From NCBI GenBank assembly GCA_964617875.1, contig CAZUAI010000032.1, positions 1-53,887 of the forward strand: DNA of 53,887 bases, given 5' to 3'. Shown piece by piece: positions 24,098-31,928 of the stretch. The first letter of the stretch is position 1, and the number at the start of each line of letters is the position of its first letter. A program made the translations under genes and the position numbers. A model generated the notes under the pieces. That model was given only the letters and a program-made list of their open reading frames with translations, did not search any database and had not been told where the DNA came from. The stretch comes from CAZMVY01 sp964617875 (GTDB lineage Bacteria; Planctomycetota; Phycisphaerae; UBA1845; PWPN01).

Positions 24098-24791
24098 TTC
24101 CGTCCATCGCGTAGTCCGCCGCCGCTTCGGCGTGCAGAACGGTGGTATCGAGCAACGGAACCGGGCTGTCCGCGGGCTTGAGCAGCAGGCCGAGTTCGGT
24201 GCAGCCCAGGAGGATCCCCTGGGCTCCCTGTCGGCACAGGCGGCCGATGATCTCTTTCATCCTCGCATGCGACTCTTGCCGGATCTCCCCCCGGCACAGT
24301 TCGTCGAAGATGATGTTGTGTACGGTCCGGCGATCGGCCGCCTCCGGCACCACGGCGTCCAGCCCATGGCGTTCCGAAAGGCGCCGTACGTAGAACTCCT
24401 GCTCCATCGTGAATTGCGTGGCCAGCAGTCCGATGCGGCGCAGCCCGTCCGCTTTCGCCTTGCGCGCGGCCGGGTCGGCGATGTGGAGCAGCGGAAGCGG
24501 AACGGCGGCTTCCACCTCCGGGGCGAGTTTGTGCATTGTGTTCGTACAGATGACGAGGAAATCGGCCCCGGCGCGATGAAGGGCTCTCCCCGCCTCGATC
24601 ATCCGTGCCGCGGCTTCATCCCACGCCTCCCTCTGCTGGAGGGCCACGATCTCCGCGAACTCGAACGAGTACATCACACACCTGGCCGAGTGGAGACCGC
24701 CCAGGCGGCGCCGCACCGCCTTGTTGATGATGCGGTAGTATTCAATGGACGACTCCCAGCTCATCCCCCCGATGAGGCCGATCGTTTTCAT
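24087..24791 (-). CDS. Aspartate/glutamate racemase family protein
   Basis: The 234-residue protein opens with MKTIGLIGGMSWESSIEYY, the characteristic aspartate racemase start. The two catalytic cysteines are in VICTNTMHK and LLGCTELGLLL, both present. It is a cofactor-independent cytoplasmic enzyme, most likely interconverting D- and L-aspartate. The ATG at 24791 is chosen because the conserved sequence begins there; the 56 residues encoded upstream are Arg/Ala-rich filler. Its 3' end overlaps the right copy of the 77-bp repeat. Confidence 0.9.
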   Translation of the reverse strand: MKTIGLIGGMSWESSIEYYRIINKAVRRRLGGLHSARCVMYSFEFAEIVALQQREAWDEAAARMIEAGRALHRAGADFLVICTNTMHKLAPEVEAAVPLPLLHIADPAARKAKADGLRRIGLLATQFTMEQEFYVRRLSERHGLDAVVPEAADRRTVHNIIFDELCRGEIRQESHARMKEIIGRLCRQGAQGILLGCTELGLLLKPADSPVPLLDTTVLHAEAAADYAMDGISG

Positions 24792-25098
24792 GGATTCGGA
24801 GCAACCGTTTCTGTGGCCCGGCGCGGCTCGCGCGGCTCGCGTGCCATCGCGCCGGGGCACGATATCGACAGGCCGGCACTTGCGGGGTCCGGCCGCTCCC
24901 GCTGCGCGCCTCGTAACGAGGTGCCGGTCCAGCGTAGGCAAATTCCCTCGCGATGTCAATGAATCCCGGCCGCCGGTTTCGCGTCGGGCTCTTGAGCGGG
25001 GAGCCGGCGCATCGGCCGAAAAAATGGCGGGCCGCCGGATGATGCCGACGACCCGCCTGGAGCCGTGAAGAGCCTCTGATTCGTCCCGCCGGATCGGA
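24792..25098. other. Gene-free interval between racemase and flagellin genes
   Basis: This 307-bp stretch holds the upstream region of the racemase gene, including a short direct repeat (CGGCTCGCG twice, about 24825-24842), and at its right end the flagellin terminator. I see no open frame with coding character and no RNA gene. No convincing promoter was found for the racemase gene. Confidence 0.5.
25019..25057 (-). terminator. Rho-independent terminator of the flagellin gene
   Basis: On the minus strand a 13-bp stem (arms at 25057-25045 and 25038-25026, with two G-U pairs) encloses the loop CATCAT and is followed by A and six T residues (25024-25019). It lies 42 bp after the flagellin stop. 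This is the clearest intrinsic terminator in the window. Confidence 0.82.
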
Positions 25099-26532
25099 TT
25101 ACGAGAACAGCGAGAACAGCGACAGGATGTTCCGCCGTTCGCTGTTCGCCACGGCGAACATGGACGTCACCGTGTCGATCAGGAGCCGGTTCCGGCTCAG
25201 GTTCGCGGTCTCCTCCGCAATGTCGGCGTCTTCGATCTCGCTCCGTGCCGCGGCCAGCCCCTCCTTCTGCTTCGACAGGGTGTTGATGGCGGATTCCACC
25301 TGGTACTTCTGGAACCCGCCGATCCGGGCGGCGGCCGTCGTGACCTGCGAGAGCGCCTTCTTCGCGATGCTGATCGCTCCGGCCACGTCGTGATTGAGGT
25401 CCTTCGACCCGCCGCTCTTGAGGTCGTTCAGGTAGCCGATGCCGGATTGCCCCAGCAGGAAGCTGTACAGGCCGCCGATGCCGATCGTTGCCTGCGTACT
25501 GGAATCCGTGCCGAGCTGGAACGTCGCTCCGCCGCCCGTCGTCGTGATCGTGCGTGTGCCGGTCGTGTTGTCGGCGAGCGTGAAGCTCATGGCGTAGCCG
25601 CCGCCGCTCCAGTACACCTTGTTTCCGTCCACGGCCGCCGCCGCGCCGTTGACGGTCACCGTCGCATCCGTCCCCTGGATCTTCGAGATGTTCCCCCTGT
25701 CGACGAACTCCTGGTCTCCGGAAAGCACCGATACGCTGATGAAGGCGTCGTCGCCGTAGTCCTGGCTCTCGAGACGGATGGCCGTGCCCGAAGCCGTGGC
25801 CGTCACGCCCGTCAGGCCGGTGGCGAAGTTGATGGCGCTCATCACCTGCGTCTGGTTCGACCCCGCCGCAAGCACGATGCTGGTGGCGCCGAGCTTGCCC
25901 GTGACCGTGATCGTGGTCTGGGCGCTGAGCGTCGTGTTCGAGCCGCCCATGTCCACCCAGCCGGACGATTGCGTGCTGGCCCTGGTGGCGGCGGCGCTGA
26001 CGTTCACGGTGAAGGCGGCGTTCGTGGCGGTGGCCGGCCGGGACGACACGTCCACGTCCTTGATGTGCGTCGCGTCGGCGCCGGACATGTAGGTCGTGAT
26101 CGCCTGCGAGCCGTCGAGCAGCCGCTTCCCGTTGAACGTCGTCGTACGGACGATGCGGTCGATCGCCTCGATCGCGGAGTCGATCTGCGACTGGTTGGCG
26201 GCGCGCTCGGCCGCGGTCAGCGAACTGTTCCCGGCGGAGGCGACGGCGAGCGCGGAGATCTCCTGCACGAGCGACGAGATCTGCGTCGCGGCGCCGTCGG
26301 CCACGTTCAGCATGGCGTCGGCCCGCGAGGCATTGCTGATCGCGGCGTCGGTCGCGGTGATCTCCTGGCTGAGCATGTTGGCGGCGATCATGCCGGCGGG
26401 ATCGTCGGCGGCGCGGTTGATCCGCTTGGCCGTGGCGAGTCTCGTCATTGTGATGGACTGCTGCATGTTCAGCCGGCTGAGGATGCTCAGCAGGCTGTTG
26501 TCCACGGCGGAGTAGTTGATACTGAGGCTCAT
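25099..26532 (-). CDS. Flagellin
   Basis: The 477-residue protein has conserved flagellin ends. The N-terminal D0/D1 region (about 1-150) contains RLATAKRINRAADDPAGM and VQEISALAVASAGN, and the C-terminal part (about 390-477) contains EDADIAEETANLSRNRLL and ANSERRNILSLF. The middle 230 residues are Ser/Thr/Gly-rich beta sequence forming the exposed domain. It assembles into the extracellular filament. No other flagellar gene is in the window. AAGGAGGT directly abuts the ATG, unusually close, so the functional ribosome site may be the GGAAGG a few bases earlier. Confidence 0.93.
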   Translation of the reverse strand: MSLSINYSAVDNSLLSILSRLNMQQSITMTRLATAKRINRAADDPAGMIAANMLSQEITATDAAISNASRADAMLNVADGAATQISSLVQEISALAVASAGNSSLTAAERAANQSQIDSAIEAIDRIVRTTTFNGKRLLDGSQAITTYMSGADATHIKDVDVSSRPATATNAAFTVNVSAAATRASTQSSGWVDMGGSNTTLSAQTTITVTGKLGATSIVLAAGSNQTQVMSAINFATGLTGVTATASGTAIRLESQDYGDDAFISVSVLSGDQEFVDRGNISKIQGTDATVTVNGAAAAVDGNKVYWSGGGYAMSFTLADNTTGTRTITTTGGGATFQLGTDSSTQATIGIGGLYSFLLGQSGIGYLNDLKSGGSKDLNHDVAGAISIAKKALSQVTTAAARIGGFQKYQVESAINTLSKQKEGLAAARSEIEDADIAEETANLSRNRLLIDTVTSMFAVANSERRNILSLFSLFS

Positions 26533-26555
26533 ACCTCCTTCCTTTCACGGCTTCC

Positions 26556-26575
26556 CGGCGTGGCTCCACACGCCG
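26556..26575 (-). promoter_or_regulatory. Leader hairpin with GGA loop, candidate CsrA site
   Basis: In the flagellin mRNA leader a perfect 7-bp stem (CGGCGTG with CACGCCG) presents the loop TGGAGC, so GGA is single-stranded. A second set of GGA triplets lies in the ribosome-binding region GGAAGGAGG just before the ATG. Two GGA sites, one in a hairpin loop and one over the ribosome site, is the arrangement by which CsrA represses flagellin translation in Bacillus subtilis. Inference by analogy. Confidence 0.4.
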
Positions 26576-26752
26576 CCAGAACCGTACGATATGCCCGCCG
26601 CCATGGCCAAGCCGACTTGAGAAAAAAGCGGGAATCGGGGCGCAAGATGCGACAGGTGGCGGAATTGCGCCGCGCGGCCCGCCCGGGGTCGAAGGTCCGC
26701 GTGCGCGGTCTGTGCCGGTAACATGGGGCGCCGCGCCCCGTCCCGGCGGCGT

Positions 26753-26758
26753 TATAAT
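26753..26758 (+). promoter_or_regulatory. Consensus -10 box of the LOG-family gene
   Basis: TATAAT lies 23 bases before the ATG at 26782, with GAGGAGGT at 26769-26776 in between. No clear -35 element was seen. Confidence 0.42.
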
Positions 26759-26781
26759 GGCGGGCGACGAGGAGGTCCTCT

Positions 26782-27576
26782 ATGCACGGCAAAGGTCCCG
26801 GTATCGCAGCGCCGACGGCGGCGGAAGAAACCTGGCGCGTCTTCCGCATCATGGCGGAGTTTGTCGAGGGGTTCGACGTGATGAGCCAGCTCGGCCCCGC
26901 CGTCTCCGTGTTCGGTTCGGCCCGCACGCCGCCGGATAACCGCTACTACGAACTGGCCGAGCGGCTCGGCCGCCGTCTCGTGCAGGAGCATTTCGCCGTC
27001 ATCACCGGCGGCGGTCCGGGCATCATGGAGGCGGCCAACCGGGGCGCGTACCGCGCCGGCGGACCAAGCGTCGGTCTGAACATCTGCCTGCCGAAGGAGC
27101 AGCGGGCGAATCCGTACCAGGACGTCTCGCTCGAGTTCCACTACTTCTTCGCCCGCAAGGTCATGTTCGTGAAATACGCCTGCGCGTTCGTCTGCTTCCC
27201 CGGCGGGTTCGGCACGCTCGACGAGTTCTACGAGTCGATGACGCTCATCCAGACCGGCAAGGCGGAGCACTTCCCGATCGTGCTGATCGGGTCGGAGTTC
27301 TGGCGGGGCCACGTGGACTGGATGCACCAGGTGATGCGGAAGGAGTTCGAAACCATCGACGCCGGGGACATGGACCTCTTCGTGCTGACCGACGACGTGG
27401 AGTACGCCGTGCGGCACATTGCGGACTGTTACCGCAAGCGCTGCCGCGAGAAGGCCAAGCCGGCCGCCGCCGCGATCCCGCGTCCGTGGGAGCAGATGAC
27501 GGCCGAAGGCACCAAGGTCGGCCGCCGCCCGAGCCCGAACCGCCCGGACGACCCGCCGCCCGCAGAGCTGCTCTGA
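26782..27576 (+). CDS. LOG family (TIGR00730) protein
   Basis: The 264-residue cytoplasmic protein has the Rossmann motif VITGGGPGIMEAANRGAY and the signature PGGFGTLDEFYE. These mark the LOG/TIGR00730 family, many members of which hydrolyse nucleotide monophosphate N-glycosidic bonds (cytokinin-activating or AMP/purine nucleosidase activity). The N-terminal 40 residues and a Pro/Ala-rich C-terminal tail lie outside the core. GAGGAGGT lies five bases before the ATG. Which nucleotide is the substrate cannot be read from the sequence. Confidence 0.88.
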   Translation: MHGKGPGIAAPTAAEETWRVFRIMAEFVEGFDVMSQLGPAVSVFGSARTPPDNRYYELAERLGRRLVQEHFAVITGGGPGIMEAANRGAYRAGGPSVGLNICLPKEQRANPYQDVSLEFHYFFARKVMFVKYACAFVCFPGGFGTLDEFYESMTLIQTGKAEHFPIVLIGSEFWRGHVDWMHQVMRKEFETIDAGDMDLFVLTDDVEYAVRHIADCYRKRCREKAKPAAAAIPRPWEQMTAEGTKVGRRPSPNRPDDPPPAELL

Positions 27577-27838
27577 CAGCCGTCACGCCGACGAGCGGAG
27601 GCGGCGCCCCGCGGGAACGGTCCGCGCCACCCGGCGTCCGCCGCTGCCGGGAGCGTGCATTTCGTTGGAGAGGAGCGGGCGTCTTAATGGTAACTTAGCA
27701 CTGGCCTCGTCAGGCGATAACAACGTCTTCGTACAAGCTCACCTGCTGCACGGCCTCGATGAGCATCGGGCCGAGGTCGCGAGCGGAGCGCGGCTCCCGC
27801 AGCAGTGTATCCGCGTGGTGGAAAGGCAGGAGGCGAAA

Positions 27839-28495
27839 ATGAGAAACGGAAGATCGGGAATCAGCGGTTTCGTGGCGGTGCTCGTGATTGCGGCGGCGAT
27901 GCACGGCGGTTCTGTCGCCCGTGCCGGCATGGTGATCACAGAGTGGATGTACTCCGGATACAACGGCGAGTTCGTCGAGTTCACCAACGTGGGTTCAACC
28001 CCCATCGACATGACCGGCTGGAGCTACACGGACAACACCCGGGTCTACGGGAATGTCAGCCTCAGCGCGTTCGGCATTGTGCAGCCCGGCGAATCGGTGA
28101 TTCTGACGGAGACGGCCACGGCAACGTTCCGGGCGGCGTGGAACCTGAGCAGCAGCGTCAAGATTATCGGCGGCAACACAAAGGACAATCTGGGACGGAG
28201 CGACGAGATCAACCTCTGCGACGCATCGCTCAATCTGGTGGATCGCCTGACCTTCAACGACCAGGCCGGCGCCGGCCCCCGTACGCAGTACCGAAGCTGC
28301 AACATCCCGGCGGAGGATTACAACGTGACTACGGCGAAGAGCAGCTGGCCGCTGGCCTCCGTCGGCGATGCGTACGGTTCCTGGCTGTCGGCCGGGGGCG
28401 ATATCGGGAGCCCCGGCCGCGTGCCGGAGCCCAGCGTCGTGCTGCTTCTGGCCGCCGGGGGCCTGCTGGCTGGATGGCGCCGGACGCGAGCCTGA
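27839..28495 (+). CDS. LTD-domain protein with PEP-CTERM sorting signal
   Basis: The 218-residue protein has a signal peptide (AVLVIAAAMHGGSVARAG). Residues of about 32-150 form a lamin-tail-like beta-sandwich (VITEWMYSGYNGEFVEFTN, then GWSYTDN). The C-terminus is VPEPS, a hydrophobic stretch and WRRTRA, the PEP-CTERM signal recognised by exosortase. It is therefore a predicted surface or exopolysaccharide-associated protein. AGGAGG lies five bases before the ATG. The preceding 262 bp (27577-27838) hold no coding frame. A pseudopilin gene follows in the same direction. Confidence 0.83.
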   Translation: MRNGRSGISGFVAVLVIAAAMHGGSVARAGMVITEWMYSGYNGEFVEFTNVGSTPIDMTGWSYTDNTRVYGNVSLSAFGIVQPGESVILTETATATFRAAWNLSSSVKIIGGNTKDNLGRSDEINLCDASLNLVDRLTFNDQAGAGPRTQYRSCNIPAEDYNVTTAKSSWPLASVGDAYGSWLSAGGDIGSPGRVPEPSVVLLLAAGGLLAGWRRTRA

Positions 28496-28625
28496 GGCGG
28501 GGATTGTCGCAGGAGGCGAAGGATTCACAGGATAAGACCGCCGCGGGCGGTGCCGCCGCCCGCGGCGGCCTGCCCGTTTTATGCGGCCCCGGGAACGGGT
28601 CGCTGCGGCTCAGGAGGTTTTGCCG

Positions 28626-29588
28626 ATGAATCCTCGCAGCGCCGGGCGTATGCGGAATGCGTTCACACTGATCGAGTTGCTTGTTGTCGTCGCGATCATC
28701 GCCCTGCTGGTCTCCATCCTCCTGCCTTCGCTGGGGAGGGCGCGGGAGCAGGCGAAGGAGGTCGTTTGCGCCTCCCAGCTCGCCCAGTTCGGCAAGGGCT
28801 TCTATGCATACGCCGGCAGCAACCGCGACTATCTTTGCAGCGGTTCGTTCGACCCCGACGTGAGCAACGGCCGCGACGGCCCGCCGGACAGAATCGGCTG
28901 GATCGCGGACCTGGTGAACGGCAGGATCGTCCGCCCCGCGGAGATGCTGTGCCCGTCGAACGAGGCGCGGTTCAACCAGAAGCTGGATCCGGCTTCCAGC
29001 TCCGCCAAGAGCGGCTTCACGCTCGCCATGGCGGATTCGCTGGTCGCGCGGGGCTACAACTCGAACTACACGCAGTCCTGGTACATGGCCCGGACGGAGA
29101 TGAGCAGCCCCACGGGCAATCGAAAGCGGGTTTCTTCCACGCTCGGGCCCCTGCGCTCGTCCTTCATGATCCGCGTGGCGGCCGGACGCGTCCCCATTCT
29201 GGGCGACGGTGCCGTGGAAAGCAGCGACACCTACCGCGGGCAACTGACCGTGCGGACGATGAGCGATGGCCCGTACGGCGGCCCCTATGGCGTGCAGAAC
29301 TACGAGGATTTCGGGCCTGCTCACGGGTTCGGCACCCTCAGCACCGCCGCCGTCAAGGCGCGGAACACCCGCGTTCGGGCGAACGTCCTGTTCGCCGATG
29401 CGCACACGGGCGTCTTTGTGGACCGCAACGGGTCGAACGGAAAACCACCGCGAAACGGCAGATTCGGCATCACGCTCGACAATCCCGCGTATCCGCTGGG
29501 CACCCAGGAGGATCTCAGCCCGGCCCAGGTATTCGATGGAGTCATCACCATGGGCCGGCGGTCCGCGGACCTCCAGTCCAAGCAATAG
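28626..29588 (+). CDS. Type II/IV pseudopilin-like protein (H-X9-DG type)
   Basis: The 320-residue protein opens with a short leader and FTLIELLVVVAII, the prepilin peptidase cleavage and methylation motif, then a long hydrophobic helix. The mature region (LPSLGRAREQAKEVVCASQL, YNSNYTQSWYMA, VLFADAH) matches the large planctomycete group of DUF1559-like pseudopilins. It is expected to be anchored in the inner membrane or assembled in a pseudopilus. AGGAGG lies eight bases before the ATG. It lies between the PEP-CTERM gene and the dockerin-LTD gene. Confidence 0.82.
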   Translation: MNPRSAGRMRNAFTLIELLVVVAIIALLVSILLPSLGRAREQAKEVVCASQLAQFGKGFYAYAGSNRDYLCSGSFDPDVSNGRDGPPDRIGWIADLVNGRIVRPAEMLCPSNEARFNQKLDPASSSAKSGFTLAMADSLVARGYNSNYTQSWYMARTEMSSPTGNRKRVSSTLGPLRSSFMIRVAAGRVPILGDGAVESSDTYRGQLTVRTMSDGPYGGPYGVQNYEDFGPAHGFGTLSTAAVKARNTRVRANVLFADAHTGVFVDRNGSNGKPPRNGRFGITLDNPAYPLGTQEDLSPAQVFDGVITMGRRSADLQSKQ

Positions 29589-29651
29589 AGCCGGCGCCGG
29601 GAAAACGTGACCGGGCGCGGGCAAAGCCTTCAAACCACAGGAGGTTGAATC

Positions 29652-31823
29652 GTGAGGCGAATCGGTATTGTGCTGACATCGGTGTTGTTTCTGGCGGCCG
29701 AGGCAAACGCCGCCGTATTCCTCAGTGAGGTCTTCATCAACCCCCCCGGCTCGGATGATGACACGCGCGAATTCATCGAGCTGCAGGGAACGCCGGGCAT
29801 GAAGCTGGACGGATACGCCGTCGCCGTCGCCAACGGAACGCTGATGAAGTACTACCCGCTCAACAGCATTCCGCCGATCCCGTCCCTCGCCCCGGAGATC
29901 GACGAGTTCTTCAGCCTCGACGGGCTGTCCCTCGGCCCGAACGGGCTCCTGGTGATCGGGATCGGGTCGTCCGCATTCTACCCGACGCTGCTGAGCGACA
30001 CGCACTTCCAGCGATGGGACACGCTCTGGAACGGCGGGCTGGACACGCCCGGCAAGCTGAGCAACGACGGCTCGAACACCATCCTGCTCCTCCGCAATCG
30101 CCCGGGGATCACGCAGGCCGATCCGACCGCTCCCGGCGGGCTCCGCTGGGGCAAGGATATTGCGCACGACGCCGAACTCATCCGCCCGGTCATCGATCTG
30201 CAGGACGGGCTGGCGAAAGACCAATATGGCGACGGCAACCCCGACAAGGGCCAGCCCGACGGCATGGGGGGCTATACGCTGGATCTGAAGGGCGCCTCGA
30301 CGAGTACGATCGCCGACGACCTGGAAGTCGTCGATGAGGTCAGCTACGAACAGGACCGCGGCTGGGAGTACGATCTGGACGGGCGCCACGTCGACAACGG
30401 CAGCACGAGCAACCGATTTCCGGCCAGGCATGTGCACGCTCTCGACGATCCGCAGGGGTTCAACCCCGATGTCTTGACGCGGGTGGACTGCCGGACGAAG
30501 GGTCCAGGCTGGACGCCCGTGAACGGCGCAACAGGCGAGATGGCGAACGGCAACAACTGGCAGGACACGGCGACAGAGCAGTGGATCCGGGGAGATTCGG
30601 TCGGCTCCGGCGGCGCGTACTACTATGATAATGGGGCCAACACCAACCCCGACGCCATTCAGCCGTACAGGACCCACGTGCCGCTCTGGTTGAACGACGG
30701 CGCCGGCGCCGACTACAACTTCGCCGCCATGAACACCTATCCGATCATGGCGGGGCGGGTCAATCCGCTGGCGATCCCGTTCATCCCGGGCGATGCCGAC
30801 CGCGACGGCGACTGTGATGCCGATGACATCGCCAGGATCGTGGCCGTCTTCGGCAACGCCGACTGGATCTTCAGCAACAGCTTCGCCGAGGCCCCCGAAG
30901 GCGATTCCGGCAACCCCGCCGTGCAGATCCGCCCGTGGGATGTCGATGCCACCGGCGACAACGGAATCGAGGCCAGCGACCTGCAGTGGACGCTCAACTT
31001 CCAGGGCGATAGCACCGGGCGCATCGTCGGCCGGCGGTACGACAGCACGACGCCGACGCCGCCCGGCGCGGGCGTCTACCTGAAATCGAACAACGGTGTC
31101 GCATGCACCGTCAGCGTCACGGCAAGCGTGCCCGGCGGGCGCAATCTCGAATCGCTGCGCGTCGGCGACAGCTTCGAGTTGACGGTGAGTGCCCGGGTCA
31201 CGTCCGGCGCCAACACCGCCGCGGGGCAGCAGAATGGCGTGATGCAGTACGTGCATGATCTCACCATCAGCACCGGCGGCGTGGTGAAGGTGGTCGGGGT
31301 GCAGAGCCTGGGAGCGTTCACCACGACGCGAAGCTCCATCCAGAGCCTGCAGGGCGTGAATGGCGACCGGGGCGTCGCGTTGATCAACGGCTACGCCACC
31401 GACTTCACGCAGGGGCTCTCGTCATCGGCATCCCTCTATCGGGTCACGCTCAAGGCCATCGGGCTCGGGAATGCCGACGCGAGCGTGTCGGCGTCGACCG
31501 CCGCAGGGTTCGCGGCCGGCACGCCGGCCGGCCTGAAGGTCGGCCACACCGACTTCGCCGGCAACCCCGCGGCGGCGACGTACCCCGGCGCCATCCGGCT
31601 GACGGTTCTCTATGTCCCGTCGGACTTCGACCTGGACGGGGATGTGGACCTCGGCGACTTCACGGAGTTCCAGAGGTGTTTCAACGGGCCGAACAATCCT
31701 CCCGCGGGACCGCCGACCTGCGTGAATGCTGATTCCGACGAAGACGGCGACGTGGACTTGACGGATTTCACGGCCTTTCAGGCGTGTTTCAACGGTCCGA
31801 ACCGGCCCCCGGCGTGTTCGTAG
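29652..31823 (+). CDS. LTD-domain protein with dockerin-type repeats
   Basis: The 723-residue secreted protein has a signal peptide and an LTD-like N-terminal region (VFLSEVFINPPGSDDD, then FIELQG). A dockerin-like calcium loop, DADRDGDCDADDIARIVAVFG, lies near residue 378. Two more, DFDLDGDVDLGDFTEFQRCF and DSDEDGDVDLTDFTAFQACF, lie in the last 70 residues, each followed by NGPN and Pro-rich text. Start is GTG 29652 with AGGAGG seven bases upstream. The paired terminal repeats suggest calcium-dependent attachment to a cell-surface or cellulosome-like partner; that partner is not in the window. Confidence 0.8.
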   Translation: MRRIGIVLTSVLFLAAEANAAVFLSEVFINPPGSDDDTREFIELQGTPGMKLDGYAVAVANGTLMKYYPLNSIPPIPSLAPEIDEFFSLDGLSLGPNGLLVIGIGSSAFYPTLLSDTHFQRWDTLWNGGLDTPGKLSNDGSNTILLLRNRPGITQADPTAPGGLRWGKDIAHDAELIRPVIDLQDGLAKDQYGDGNPDKGQPDGMGGYTLDLKGASTSTIADDLEVVDEVSYEQDRGWEYDLDGRHVDNGSTSNRFPARHVHALDDPQGFNPDVLTRVDCRTKGPGWTPVNGATGEMANGNNWQDTATEQWIRGDSVGSGGAYYYDNGANTNPDAIQPYRTHVPLWLNDGAGADYNFAAMNTYPIMAGRVNPLAIPFIPGDADRDGDCDADDIARIVAVFGNADWIFSNSFAEAPEGDSGNPAVQIRPWDVDATGDNGIEASDLQWTLNFQGDSTGRIVGRRYDSTTPTPPGAGVYLKSNNGVACTVSVTASVPGGRNLESLRVGDSFELTVSARVTSGANTAAGQQNGVMQYVHDLTISTGGVVKVVGVQSLGAFTTTRSSIQSLQGVNGDRGVALINGYATDFTQGLSSSASLYRVTLKAIGLGNADASVSASTAAGFAAGTPAGLKVGHTDFAGNPAAATYPGAIRLTVLYVPSDFDLDGDVDLGDFTEFQRCFNGPNNPPAGPPTCVNADSDEDGDVDLTDFTAFQACFNGPNRPPACS

Positions 31824-31928
31824 GCGAACGGAGGCAGGCGCGAGTGTCTGGCGCGGCGCCCGGACCGCGCGGTACAGGGATCCATGGCGTGCGAGCAGTT
31901 GCGCTCGGCGCGACAGGAGACGCAGGAC

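Noticed and set aside
24087..24959. N-terminal extension of the aspartate racemase (56 extra residues)
   Set aside because: The conserved family start MKTIGLIGG lies at the internal ATG; the extension is Arg/Ala-rich and unlikely to be translated.
28329..31256. A 975-codon open frame antisense to the surface-protein trio
   Set aside because: The sense strand has signal peptides, a pseudopilin motif and dockerin repeats; the antisense protein is compositionally biased and lacks any domain.
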